Assembly (NCBI RefSeq): GCF_031085175.1
Contig: NZ_JAVHUY010000067.1
Coordinates: 1-42,837 of the forward strand
Origin: Phytohabitans maris
Lineage (GTDB): Bacteria; Actinomycetota; Actinomycetes; Mycobacteriales; Micromonosporaceae
Length of the DNA: 42,837 nt
Reading direction: 5' to 3'
Numbering within the stretch: position 1 is the stretch's first letter; each line of letters opens with the position of its first letter. The notes beneath the pieces are model-generated. The model saw nothing but the letters and a program-made list of their open reading frames with translations. It did no database searches and was not told where the DNA came from. The translations under genes and the position numbers were made by a program. Below, piece by piece: positions 24,457 to 33,778 of this stretch.

Positions 24457-27400
24457 CTATCCCTCCTCGACCGACGTGCGGCGCCGGCGGGCGATCAGCA
24501 TCATCACACCGCCACCGACCAGCAGCAGGATGCCGCCGGCGCCGACGGTCAGCGCGCTCGCTCCGGTGACCGGCAGCTTGCCGCTCGGCGGCGACACGGG
24601 CTCCGGCTTCGGCTTGACGACAACGACCTGGACCGGCTTGTGGACCGGCACCCGCTCCTTGTCCTCGTCCGACTTGACCGGCTTGCCGTCCGGGTCCTTG
24701 CCGGTGGCAACCGCGGTGTTCATGACCTCACCGGCGTTGGCGTCCGCCGCGGTGATCGTGTACGGACCACCGGTGCAGGTCATGCTCTCGCCCGGTGCCA
24801 GCTCCGTCTTCGGGCAGCTGACGTTGGCGATCTTGTTGTCGGTCACCTTGATGTCGGTCACCTTGACGTCGCCGTCGTTCTTGACCACGTAGGTGTACGT
24901 GACCTTGTCGCCGGCGTCGGTGCGGCCGTTGTGGTTGGTGTCGTCCACCTTGTCGGCCTTCTTGTCCACGGTCAGGTGCGCCCGCGGCGGAGTGGCGAAG
25001 CCGGCGTCGATGGTGTCGTCTCCGTCCTCGGCCGGTGAGGTGATCTTCACGCAACCGTTGGCGTCGGCGTCCGAGTCCTTGGCGTCGTCCTCGCCCGCGT
25101 CCTTGCCGGTCGGCTTCAGGTCAGCGGCGGTCACACCGTCCGGCAGGCCGGTGGCCGTCGAAGCGTCGAAGCAGACCTCGTACTCGGTTTCGGGCTTCAC
25201 CGTGAACTCGTACTTGCCCTCGGGGTCGGTCTTCGTGGTCTGGACCACGTTGCCGTCCTTGTCCTTCAGGGTCACCGTCACGTCCTTCAGCGGCGGCTCA
25301 CCGTCGTCCTGGACGCCGTTCTTGTTGTTGTCCAGCCAGACCTTGTCCCCGATGGTCACGGTCTTGTCGACCGGGACCTCCTCGGTGTCGGGCTCGGACT
25401 CGACGGGCTCACCCTCGGGACCCTTGCCCTTCGCGACCGCGGTGTTGACCACCTTGCCCGCCGTGGCGTCCGCCTCGGTGATCGTGTACGGACCACCGGT
25501 GCAGGTCACCTTCTCGCCCGGCGCCAGCTCCGCCTTCGGGCAGCTGACGTTGGCGATCTTGTCGTCGGTCACCTGGATATCGGTCACCTTGACGTCGCCG
25601 GTGTTGGACAGCTCGTAGGAGTAGGTGACCTTGTCGCCGGCATCGGTCAGACCGTTGCCGTTGACGTCCTCCACCTCGTCCTTCTTCTTGTCCAGTACCA
25701 GCAGCGGCTTCGCGGGATCGAGCGGGACCTCGACCTCAGACGGCTCGGATGGCACCTCTTCGCCGTTGGGGTCGACGCCGGTCGCGGTCGCGGTGTTGTG
25801 CACCTTGCCGGCCTTCACGTCCTCGGCCGTGACGGTGTACGGACCGCCCGTGCAGATCACCTTCTCCCCCGGCGCCAGCGCGGTCTTGTCGCACGTGACG
25901 GTCGGGATCTTGTTGTCGGTGACCTTGACCTCGGTCAGCGGGACGTTGCCCATGTTGGTCACCTCGTACGAGTAGGTGATCTTGTCGCCGGCGTCCTTCC
26001 TGCCGTTGCCGTTGACATCCTCGACCTTGTCGGCCTTCTTCACCAGGTCGATCGCCGGGTTGAGGAGCACGTAACCGCCGTCGACCGTGTTGTTCGCGCC
26101 CTGGCTGGGCGTGGTCACCGTGACACAGCCGTTCTCGTCGATGTCCGAGTCCTTGGCGTCGTCACCGTCCGCGTTCAAGCGAGTCGGGTTCAGCGCAGCG
26201 GCGGTAACGCCCTCCGGCAGCCCGGTCGCCTTCGACGCGTCGAAGCAGACCTCGTACCCGGTGTTCGGCAGCAGGTTGTCGAACTTGTACTCGCCCTTGC
26301 TGTCGGTGGTGCTGGTGTCCACCACCGTGCCGTCCGGGTTCTTGATCGTGACCGTGACACCCTGGAGCGGCGGCTCGTTCGGGTCCTGGATACCGTCCCC
26401 GTCCTCGTCGATCCATGCCTTGTCGCCGATGCTCACCGGCTTCTCGACAGGCACCGTCTCGGTGTCCTCATTGGACTCGACCGGCTCCCCGTCCGGCGTG
26501 GTACCGGTCGCGACCGCGGTGTTCTTCACCTCGCCCGCGGCGGCGTCCTCCGGCGTGATGGTGTACGGACCAGCCTCGCAGGTAACCGACTCGCCCGGTG
26601 CCAGCGCCGTGGCGGGGCAGGTCACCGGACCGATCTTGTCGTCGGCCACCTCGATCTCGGACAGCTCCACGTCGCCGGTGTTGGTCACCAGGTACGTGTA
26701 GGAGACCCGGTCTCCGGCGTCGGTCCGGCCGTTGCCGTTGACGTCCTCCGGCTCACCCTTCTGCTTGTCCAGCTTGAGCTCCGCGTGCGGAGCCGGCTTG
26801 GTGTCGAAACCGGCGTCGATGGTCGGGTCCTCGCCGGACTCCGGCGTGGTGACCTCGACGCAGCCGTTCGCCATGATGTCGGAGTCCTTGGTGTTGTCCC
26901 CGACGTTGCTGCGGGTCGGCTGGAGCATGTCGGCCGTCACGCCCTCAGGCAGGTTCGCCGCGTTGGACGCGTCGAAGCAGACCTCGAACGTGGTGTCGGC
27001 CGGCAGGTTCTCGAAAACGTAGTTGCCGTTCTCGTCGGTCGAGGTCTCCCCGACCGTCTTGCCGTCCGCGTCCTTGAGCGTGACCGTCACGCCCTGCAGC
27101 GCCGGCTCGTTCGGGTCCTGGACCCCGTCACCGTCCTGGTCGAGCCAGGTCTGGTCACCGATCGTCACCAGCGTCGGCGTGACGTAGCCCGCGTCGACCG
27201 TCAGATCGTCCTGACCCGGCGCCGGCGTGGTCAGCGCAACGCAGCCACCCTGATCGATATCCGAGTCCCGGGTGTCATCGCCGTCGGAGTTCACTCCGGT
27301 CGGCTTCAGGTCGGCGAGCTTGACCCCGGCCGGTGGGTTGGTCACCGTCGAGGGATCGAAGCAGACCTGCACCGGCGTCTCCGGCTTGACCCCTTCGAAC

Positions 27401-30400
27401 CGGTAGATGCCCCGGTCGTCGGTGGTGACGGTCTTCGTCGTACCGTCCTCGTACTTCAGCGTGACCGTCACGCCCTGCAGCGGCGGCTCGCCCGGGTCCT
27501 GAATGCCGTTCTTGTTCGTGTCCACCCAGACGTAGTCACCGATGTTGACGGTCGGCGACGGCTCGGGAGCCATGTAGCCGGCGTCGAACGTCGGGTCGTT
27601 CCCCGTGGCCGGGGTCGTCACCACGACGCACTGCGACGTCGGATCGATGTCCGAGTCGGCCGCGTCGTCGTTGTCGGCGTTCTGGGCGGTCGGCACCAGG
27701 TGACCGGGCTGCAGCCCGGCCGGCAGGTTGGACGCGGACGACTTGTCGAAGCAGAGCTTGAACTCCGTGTTCGCCGGCAGGTCGTTGAACGCGTAGTGGC
27801 CGTTGCTGTCGGTGGTCGCGGGCGGCTTCGCCAGCGTGCCGTCCGGGTTCTGCAGCGTGACCTTCACACCCTGGATCCCCGGCTCGCCCTGGTCTTGGAC
27901 GCCGTCGCGGTCCGCGTCGTACCAGACCTTGTCGCCGATGGAGACCACCGTCGGCTCGGGCTTCTCCTTGTAGCCGGCGTCGAAGGTGAGGTTCTCACCC
28001 GTCGCCGGGGTCGTGATGTCGACGCACTGCTCGGCGTTGATGTCCGAGTCGGTGCCGTCGCCGTCGACGTTGATCGCCGTCGGCTCCAGATCCGCGGGCG
28101 TCACACCCTCCGGCAGGCCGGTGGCCGCCTTCGGGTCGAAGCAGATCCGGTACTTGGTGTCGGGCAGCAGGTCCTCGAAGAGGTACTTGCCGTCCGGCGT
28201 GGTGTTCTTCGGCTCCCCGACCGGGTTGCCGGCCTCGTCCCGCAACGTGACCGTCACGTTGCCGAGCCCGGGCTCGCCCTGGTCCTGCTGGCCGTCACCG
28301 TCGGTGTCGAACCAGACGAAGTCACCGACCGACACCAGCTCCTGGAGCGGCACGATGTCGTCGTCCGGAGGCGAGTCGATCGGCGGCTCGTCGCCGGGCG
28401 GGGTGCCGTGCGCGACCGCGGTGTTCTTCACCTGGCCAGCCTCGGCGTCCGCCTCGGTGAACGTGTACGGCGCGCTCTTGCACGTGGTGGACGCGCCCGG
28501 CGCCAGCGTGGTCGCCGCGCAGGTGATACCCGTGGCCTTGTCGTCTGTCACGTTCACGTTGGTGAGCGTCACGTTGCCGGTGTTCTTGACCTCGTAGTTG
28601 TAGACAACCGTGTCACCGGCGTCGGTGATGTCGTTGTCGTTGACGTCGACCGGCGTGTCGTGGGTCTTGACCAGCGTGATCGCCGGCTTCTTCTCGAGCG
28701 GGACCCGCTCCTCGTCCGGTGGTGTGTCGATTGGCGGGCCGTCGGGCGGCGTACCGTGCGCGATGGCGGTGTTGACCACCTCGCCGGCGTCGGCGTCGGC
28801 CTGCGTGAAGGTGTAGGGCGGGCTCGTGCAGTTCGTCGACTCGGCCGGAGCCAGCGTCGTCTTCTCGCACGTGATGCCGGTGACCTTGTCGTCCGTGACG
28901 TTCACGTCGGTGAGCGGCACGTTGCCGGTGTTGGTCACCTTGTAGTGGTAGACAACGGTGTCACCGACGTCGGTGATCCCGTTCTGGTTGACGTCGACCG
29001 GCTCGTCACGCGTCTTGTCCAGGGCGATGCCCGGCCGAGGCGGCGTCATGAAACCGATGTCGTACGTGTGGTTGGCGGTCCCCGCCGCGGGCGCCGTCAC
29101 GACGACGGTCCCGTTGTCGTCCGCGTCGGAGTCGATGTTGTCGGCTCCGCCGTCCTTCTTGGTGACCTCCAGGTCCGTCGCGGTGACGCCGGCGGGGAGG
29201 TTCGTCGCCCCCGACGGGTCACACGTGACGGTGTACTGCAAGCCCGGCTGCACCATGAAGTAGTACTCGCCCATGGCGTTCGTCGTGGTGCTGGTGGTGC
29301 TGCCGTTGGGCGCCCGCAGCGTGCAGACGACCCCCGGTAGCGCCGGCTCGGACGGGTCCTGGATGCCGTCCCGGTCGGCGTCGTACCAGACCTGGTTACC
29401 GATCTGCGCCGGCCCAGGCGTGACGAGCGCCTCGAGGTCGCCAAGGCCGTTCGCCTTGCCGAACGCGGCCGGGTTGGTCGGGTCGTCCCGGTAGATGACG
29501 TACCCGCGGGTCTGGTCGGTGTTCGACCGGCCGTCATCGTTGTGCAGGTACAGCACACCACCCGAGATGGAATCGATCACCGGGTCCAGGGCGGTGGTCG
29601 CCACGTCGGTGAACCGCGGAGCGAGCCAGAGCGCACCCTGGGCCATCTCCTCGTGCCCACCGGCGCCGTCGAACGTGTAGACCTCGCCCGGGTAGTACTC
29701 CCTCGTCCCGGGCAGCTCCGGGCCGCCGTAGGGGCCACCCTGGTAGTTGTCCGCGCAGCCGCCCTCGCCTTCCCAGACGTAAGCGCCGTCCTCCAGGCAC
29801 ACCCGGTTGATGTCACCGTTGGAGAACGTGCTGTAGACGACTCCTGGGGTGTCCGGGTTGGAGAGCGACTGGAGGCCCACCTGGTCGGCAAACCGGTCCC
29901 GGAAGCCGAGGATCATGTCGCCATCGCGGTCGAATGCGATGTCGGACAGGATCGGCTGCGGGTACATGACGGTACCGCCGGCCGCCGCGGGGCCGATGAT
30001 CTTGGAGGTGTCCCAGGTGCTGAGCCAGGGGTTCCAAGTGCCGGGGCCCAGAGCGGGTCCCGACGAGCCACGCGGGAAGTCCAGCCGGTGGTCGACGACC
30101 GGCGTGCCGAACGAGCCGTTCTGGTAGGCGTAGACGACCGCCCGCATGTCGGCGCGAAGCTGCGAGCTCTCCGCGGAGCAGACGCCGCCTACGTAGACCA
30201 CGCCGTCGCGCACTCCAAGGCCAAACGGTCGCCAGTCCGTCGCGACGGTACAGCCCGGGTCGGGGATCGGCACGGACGTCACCGCACCAGCGGCGCCAAC
30301 GGGAATGCTGACCAGTTGCTTGCTGGCCACGTTGACCGCGTAGAGCGTCGAGTCGTCCTCGGACATCTCCAGGTCGCCCAGCGACTCCTTACCCGGCGGG

Positions 30401-31263
30401 TTGAAGAAGCCCGGGTCCTGGGCGTAGTTGGCTCCATGCGCGGTGGCTCCCGCGTTGGGCAGGTTTGCGAACAGCGACCACGTGTATCCGCCGCCAGCAC
30501 CGGGCGTGCCGACGTAGATGGCGCCGGGACCGTTCGGGCCGTACGCCGTGTGCCGCTTGGCGAGCGCACCCGCGAACACGCGCTGGGTCGACCGCTGCAC
30601 GGCGATGCCGTACGTCGTACCCACGTCGCCGTAGGTCGCGAGGGTGGCCGGACGCGGCGACGGGAAGGCGTCGACCGAACCACGCCGGGACCACGGGTAG
30701 GTGACCACCGCGGCGTCCCCGGGATTGCCCCCGGTCCGCCAGCCGCCCAGGTGACGTGGCGTGATCAGCGTGGGGTCGGGCGGGGAGTAGTCGGCCGGGT
30801 TGGCCACGCCCATGACCACACTGGCGGTCTTGCCGCCGGTCACGTCGACGAACGACACCAGCGACGAGAGCGCCGGTGCCGGGCCGCCAGCGATCGTCGG
30901 CTGGAGATACGACATCGAGTCCGGGATCGTCGCTTCCGCCCGGTACTTGCCACCGGCCAGTGGCGCGTCGGCCGGTGGGAAGCTGGCCACCCCCTGGGCG
31001 TTGGTGGTAGCGGTCCGGGAGTTTCCGGCGTCGTCCCGGAGCGTCACGGTGATGCCCTCGACACCTAGTTCCAGCCCGGTGTCATAGGTGCCGTCGAAGT
31101 CGGCGTCGCGGACCACGGTGACGTTGACTGTCCCGTCTCCCGGTGCTGCCTTCGCCGGCGCCTGTCCTATCAAGGCCCCGGTTCCGAATATCGCTAGAAC
31201 TGCTGCGCCCACCTTTTTCACGATCGACCTTCGATCGCGAGGTGGGCCGTCCCATTTGGACAC
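24457..31263 (-). CDS. Giant LPVTG-anchored adhesin with SdrD-B and DUF11-type repeats
   Basis: 2268 residues from GTG 31263 (AAGGGGGAA just upstream). Order: a signal peptide (about 1-39, ending PAKAAP); an SdrD-like B domain (40-150); a beta-propeller-like region (about 150-610); then a stalk of alternating SdrD B-type domains (seven, pattern IGD-x-VW-x-D-x-D-x-DG-x-QD) and DUF11/DUF7507-type domains (six, pattern DVNGNGRTDAGD); and a wall-anchor C-terminus LPVTG (2230-2234), hydrophobic helix, RRRR. The D-rich loops look like calcium sites, as in staphylococcal Sdr proteins, and the paired Cys in DUF11 domains may stabilise them. It is exported, anchored to peptidoglycan by a sortase and held away from the cell. 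Ligand unknown. Monocistronic; ends at a strong terminator. Confidence 0.92.
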   Translation of the reverse strand: MSKWDGPPRDRRSIVKKVGAAVLAIFGTGALIGQAPAKAAPGDGTVNVTVVRDADFDGTYDTGLELGVEGITVTLRDDAGNSRTATTNAQGVASFPPADAPLAGGKYRAEATIPDSMSYLQPTIAGGPAPALSSLVSFVDVTGGKTASVVMGVANPADYSPPDPTLITPRHLGGWRTGGNPGDAAVVTYPWSRRGSVDAFPSPRPATLATYGDVGTTYGIAVQRSTQRVFAGALAKRHTAYGPNGPGAIYVGTPGAGGGYTWSLFANLPNAGATAHGANYAQDPGFFNPPGKESLGDLEMSEDDSTLYAVNVASKQLVSIPVGAAGAVTSVPIPDPGCTVATDWRPFGLGVRDGVVYVGGVCSAESSQLRADMRAVVYAYQNGSFGTPVVDHRLDFPRGSSGPALGPGTWNPWLSTWDTSKIIGPAAAGGTVMYPQPILSDIAFDRDGDMILGFRDRFADQVGLQSLSNPDTPGVVYSTFSNGDINRVCLEDGAYVWEGEGGCADNYQGGPYGGPELPGTREYYPGEVYTFDGAGGHEEMAQGALWLAPRFTDVATTALDPVIDSISGGVLYLHNDDGRSNTDQTRGYVIYRDDPTNPAAFGKANGLGDLEALVTPGPAQIGNQVWYDADRDGIQDPSEPALPGVVCTLRAPNGSTTSTTTNAMGEYYFMVQPGLQYTVTCDPSGATNLPAGVTATDLEVTKKDGGADNIDSDADDNGTVVVTAPAAGTANHTYDIGFMTPPRPGIALDKTRDEPVDVNQNGITDVGDTVVYHYKVTNTGNVPLTDVNVTDDKVTGITCEKTTLAPAESTNCTSPPYTFTQADADAGEVVNTAIAHGTPPDGPPIDTPPDEERVPLEKKPAITLVKTHDTPVDVNDNDITDAGDTVVYNYEVKNTGNVTLTNVNVTDDKATGITCAATTLAPGASTTCKSAPYTFTEADAEAGQVKNTAVAHGTPPGDEPPIDSPPDDDIVPLQELVSVGDFVWFDTDGDGQQDQGEPGLGNVTVTLRDEAGNPVGEPKNTTPDGKYLFEDLLPDTKYRICFDPKAATGLPEGVTPADLEPTAINVDGDGTDSDINAEQCVDITTPATGENLTFDAGYKEKPEPTVVSIGDKVWYDADRDGVQDQGEPGIQGVKVTLQNPDGTLAKPPATTDSNGHYAFNDLPANTEFKLCFDKSSASNLPAGLQPGHLVPTAQNADNDDAADSDIDPTSQCVVVTTPATGNDPTFDAGYMAPEPSPTVNIGDYVWVDTNKNGIQDPGEPPLQGVTVTLKYEDGTTKTVTTDDRGIYRFEGVKPETPVQVCFDPSTVTNPPAGVKLADLKPTGVNSDGDDTRDSDIDQGGCVALTTPAPGQDDLTVDAGYVTPTLVTIGDQTWLDQDGDGVQDPNEPALQGVTVTLKDADGKTVGETSTDENGNYVFENLPADTTFEVCFDASNAANLPEGVTADMLQPTRSNVGDNTKDSDIMANGCVEVTTPESGEDPTIDAGFDTKPAPHAELKLDKQKGEPEDVNGNGRTDAGDRVSYTYLVTNTGDVELSEIEVADDKIGPVTCPATALAPGESVTCEAGPYTITPEDAAAGEVKNTAVATGTTPDGEPVESNEDTETVPVEKPVSIGDKAWIDEDGDGIQDPNEPPLQGVTVTIKNPDGTVVDTSTTDSKGEYKFDNLLPNTGYEVCFDASKATGLPEGVTAAALNPTRLNADGDDAKDSDIDENGCVTVTTPSQGANNTVDGGYVLLNPAIDLVKKADKVEDVNGNGRKDAGDKITYSYEVTNMGNVPLTEVKVTDNKIPTVTCDKTALAPGEKVICTGGPYTVTAEDVKAGKVHNTATATGVDPNGEEVPSEPSEVEVPLDPAKPLLVLDKKKDEVEDVNGNGLTDAGDKVTYSYELSNTGDVKVTDIQVTDDKIANVSCPKAELAPGEKVTCTGGPYTITEADATAGKVVNTAVAKGKGPEGEPVESEPDTEEVPVDKTVTIGDKVWLDNNKNGVQDDGEPPLKDVTVTLKDKDGNVVQTTKTDPEGKYEFTVKPETEYEVCFDASTATGLPDGVTAADLKPTGKDAGEDDAKDSDADANGCVKITSPAEDGDDTIDAGFATPPRAHLTVDKKADKVDDTNHNGRTDAGDKVTYTYVVKNDGDVKVTDIKVTDNKIANVSCPKTELAPGESMTCTGGPYTITAADANAGEVMNTAVATGKDPDGKPVKSDEDKERVPVHKPVQVVVVKPKPEPVSPPSGKLPVTGASALTVGAGGILLLVGGGVMMLIARRRRTSVEEG
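24640..29405 (-). repeat. Array of seven SdrD-B and six DUF11-type coding repeats
   Basis: Within the adhesin gene, reading from its 5' end, the order is S1-D1-D2-S2-S3-S4-S5-D3-S6-D4-D5-S7-D6, where S is an SdrD B-type domain and D a DUF11/DUF7507-type domain. Unit length is about 100-120 codons. D1-D2, D4-D5 and the S2-S5 run look like local duplications. Such arrays recombine and are hard to assemble, so copy number may vary or be misassembled. Confidence 0.8.
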
Positions 31264-31428
31264 CGCTTCCCCCTTCTGCGTGACGGTTGTCCCCAGAACG
31301 GTCACTTCCGCCAGTCGTCAGGCCCGCCAGCCGACCTATCCCGGCAAATGCACCAGGAACGGAAGCTCCCGCACTGCTCTCGCCCACGGAGAAGGGATAT
31401 GACACCGGAAGAACGCAAATAAGAAAGG

Positions 31429-31474
31429 GGCGCCGCTCGCGGGAAGCTGCTCAAGGATTCCCGCGAGCGGCGCC
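31429..31474 (-). terminator. Terminator with a 17-bp perfect stem
   Basis: GGCGCCGCTCGCGGGAA (31429-31445) pairs without mismatch with TTCCCGCGAGCGGCGCC (31458-31474) around a 12-base loop. On the minus strand the stem is followed by a T-rich stretch (CCTTTCTTATTTG), so it fits an intrinsic terminator of the GT2-B transcript, whose stop is about 205 bases upstream. It also insulates the adhesin gene promoter. Confidence 0.75.
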
Positions 31475-31678
31475 GGTTCCACGGCCAGGACCGCGATCGC
31501 CACGCCGTCGATTACCGCCGTTGTCCACACCCACAGCGGCATAAGTGTGGAGGCGGCAGGAGGCAATTACTCGACGGCTCTCGCGGCGGCGTCACCGACC
31601 ACGGAACGTTCACTCACGCTTCCCGCACGCCCACTCAGGGCGAAGATGACGGCAAACCACGAAAAGCTGGCGCCGCCC

Positions 31679-33103
31679 TCACCGGCGGCTCACCGTCGCG
31701 CCCTCTCCACTGTGGAGCGTGGCGCGGTCCGGCCCGCCGTCGTGGCCGCCGGCGGTCCGGTGGATCTGGGCCGGGCGCCGGTATCCGCGGTCCACGCCGG
31801 ACAGGACCAGGGCGATCGCCAGCCAGGTGGCCAGGCAGGACAGGAACAGGTAGCCGACGTAGGCCAGGCCCCACCCCGCAGCCTGCAACGGGTGCGACCC
31901 CGGTTCGACCTTCAGGACGTACAGCGGGCCCCAGACGGCAAACTGGAGCAGGCCGAGCAGCACGATCGCGGACCAGAAGAACCAGATCGCGGCTGGCACC
32001 TCGCCTATCGCCTCCCGCGGGCGCAGCGCGACCGCGGCGAGCAGAGCCAGCACCGGAAGCCCGTACACGAGCGACGCGACCGCACCGAGCCACGGCCGGA
32101 CGAGGATCAGGGCGGTCGACGCCGTCTCCGGCGGGCGCAGTGCCGGATTTCGCCACAGTGACGGCAGGTACCGCGCCCGGCGAAGGCTGTTACGCGCGTG
32201 CCGGATCTGCCTGGCCAGGAGCGGACCGAGCGTCGGCGGGCCGGCGCGCTCACCCCACGTGTCGTGTGCGTAGACGGTGCGATGCCCGCGGATGAGCAGA
32301 TGGACCGCGAGGTCGTAGTCGTGGCCGGGGATCCGCCACGGCCGCCGCGCGCCGCCGCCCAGAGCGTCCAATCCGGACACGCGAACGAACTGGCCGTTGC
32401 CGTTGAAACCGACGGCCCCGCCACGCGGCACGGCCAGTCGCGCGGCGAGCGTCGGTCCCTGGGACTGGACGTCCTGCAGGCGGACGAGGAGACGCGCCCA
32501 CGCCTGGTGGAGCCGGCCGGTCGTGGCTCGGCGCGCCGCCAGCGGGTTGCGGTCGCCGCGGTTGACGATACGCTCGCCGATCTGCACCACCGTGACCCGC
32601 GGATCGCCGAGGTACCGGCGCCCGGAGACCATCGCCAGGCAGTCCTCCCGCAGCCGCACTCCCGGATGGACCACCGCGACGACCACCAGGTGACGGTCCA
32701 CATCGGATGGCAGCCACCGGTCCAGGGCCTGGTACAGGGAGTTGAACGGCTCGTTCCCGCCGCGGGGTCCATGAAGCGACGGTGTGTGCAGGATCAGGTG
32801 CACCCGGGGGTCCAGGAGTGCGAGCTGGTGGACGACCGTGGCGGTGGGTGTGACGCCGGCGTCGTCGAGGACCCAGACGTGCGCTTCGGGGAAGTCACGG
32901 CGGAGCGCGGTGATGGTGAAGCGCACCTTGCCTTCGTCCTGATCGCAGGGGACGAAGAAATGCCAGTGGTAGCGCTCCGGCTCTCCTTTCTCGCCCCGCC
33001 GCTGGCGAAGGTAGGGGACTATCACCGCCAGTAGATAGACCGAAAAGGCCAGACCCACGAGGTAGGAGGCCGTCGCCGAATGCTGGAACACCGTGTTCAG
33101 CAC
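31679..33103 (-). CDS. GT2 paralogue with degenerate catalytic motifs (GT2-B)
   Basis: 474 residues from GTG 33103 (GGGAAG 6 bases upstream; the N-terminus then aligns with GT2-A). Same layout as GT2-A: an N-terminal helix, a GT-A-like domain, and three to four C-terminal helices. But the catalytic places have changed: DDASTDRT is DDAGVTPT, the metal site D-A-D is H146-P-G148, E-D is H261-D, and QRTRW is R298-Q-I-R-H302. The frame, structure motifs such as VGFNGNGQFV and VYAHDTWGE, and the membrane parts are well kept, so it is a conserved pseudoenzyme rather than a decaying gene. It could pair with GT2-A, form a channel, or bind the polymer. Neighbours: adhesin downstream, Sigma-B upstream and divergent. 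Confidence 0.85.
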   Translation of the reverse strand: MLNTVFQHSATASYLVGLAFSVYLLAVIVPYLRQRRGEKGEPERYHWHFFVPCDQDEGKVRFTITALRRDFPEAHVWVLDDAGVTPTATVVHQLALLDPRVHLILHTPSLHGPRGGNEPFNSLYQALDRWLPSDVDRHLVVVAVVHPGVRLREDCLAMVSGRRYLGDPRVTVVQIGERIVNRGDRNPLAARRATTGRLHQAWARLLVRLQDVQSQGPTLAARLAVPRGGAVGFNGNGQFVRVSGLDALGGGARRPWRIPGHDYDLAVHLLIRGHRTVYAHDTWGERAGPPTLGPLLARQIRHARNSLRRARYLPSLWRNPALRPPETASTALILVRPWLGAVASLVYGLPVLALLAAVALRPREAIGEVPAAIWFFWSAIVLLGLLQFAVWGPLYVLKVEPGSHPLQAAGWGLAYVGYLFLSCLATWLAIALVLSGVDRGYRRPAQIHRTAGGHDGGPDRATLHSGEGATVSRR

Positions 33104-33132
33104 GGCGCGCTTCCCATACACGCTCCACGCAT
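33097..33132 (-). CDS. Possible 11-residue leader peptide before GT2-B
   Basis: ATG 33132, preceded by AGGGGATAGAG, encodes MRGACMGSAPC and stops 7 bases inside the GT2-B gene. In the A module the same place, upstream of and overlapping the synthase, is taken by the LAATG peptide. It may be its vestige or a chance frame. Very weak support. Confidence 0.2.
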   Translation of the reverse strand: MRGACMGSAPC

Positions 33133-33336
33133 CTCTATCCCCTGACCGTCGAGACGTACATCGTTCACACCCTCCACGCGGCCACGGCGGCGAAGATGAC
33201 GGCGGTCGTGAATCAACCCTCGTCGCCCAGTCACCACAACGAAACGGGGCGAGCCGGTTGGCCCGGCCCGCCCCGCCAGCACGCGAGAACACCTGATGTC
33301 GTCAGGAGGGTCGTTGTTTGGTCGTGTGCCCACCTC

Positions 33337-33384
33337 CTTCCCTCACTTGCGGCACGTTGGCTTCCCTCACCTCCGGGACGTTAG
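33337..33384. repeat. Tandem 24-bp direct repeat upstream of GT2-B
   Basis: Two adjacent copies (33337-33360, 33361-33384), about 20 of 24 bases identical, each with CTTCCCTCAC at the start and ACGTT near the end. They lie about 235 bases before the GT2-B start, in the sigma-B/GT2-B divergent region, and could be binding sites for one regulator. Confidence 0.5.
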
Positions 33385-33463
33385 CCGAATCGACGAGGTC
33401 GCACCGGAAAACAACACCGTCTCGACGGAAATGTCCACCGACCGGATACACCAAGAAGCTACA

Positions 33464-33492
33464 TTGACACCTAGCGATAGATAATCTGTCAA
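33464..33492. promoter_or_regulatory. Inverted repeat in the GT2-B/Sigma-B divergent region
   Basis: TTGACA (33464-33469) and TGTCAA (33487-33492) form a 17-base-spaced inverted repeat in the AT-rich part of the 675-base region between GT2-B and Sigma-B. TTGACA resembles a -35 box on both strands. An ECF-like GGAACC lies near 33520. I could not find matching -10 elements at proper distance. The rest of 33133-33778 holds the tandem repeat at 33337 and no gene that I can see. Confidence 0.35.
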
Positions 33493-33778
33493 GATCCTCG
33501 GCGGCTCGCCGCGCGCGAGTCGGAACCCTTTAACACATGAGCGGCGCCGCGCGGCGGATTGGCACGGCGTGGCGTCTTCGGAATCCACACACGACCTGCT
33601 CTTAGTGAACCTGTTACACGATTGCCAGCCGGACGGCTGACGTCAACGTCGACAAGGCTGAATCCCGTCTGGATCTTCGTACTCCCTCGCACCGGCGATT
33701 CCTGTCCCCACACACAGGTCGTTGGGATGCCTGTGACAACCGAAACCGTTGACGCCACTGGCCGAAGGGAGTGCACCG

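Noticed and set aside
25798-29340. Plus-strand open frame of 1180 codons opposite the adhesin stalk
   Set aside because: It is the antisense of the repeat array; the repeats and GC-rich third positions keep the opposite strand open. It has no signal, no ribosome site and Arg/Val-rich repetitive composition.
31336-31566. Minus-strand 76-codon hydrophobic frame downstream of GT2-B
   Set aside because: It spans the 17-bp terminator stem and has no ribosome site or recognisable features.
33464-33486. TTGACA ... GATAAT as a housekeeping promoter
   Set aside because: The spacing between the two hexamers is about 10 bases, far too short; kept only as an inverted repeat.
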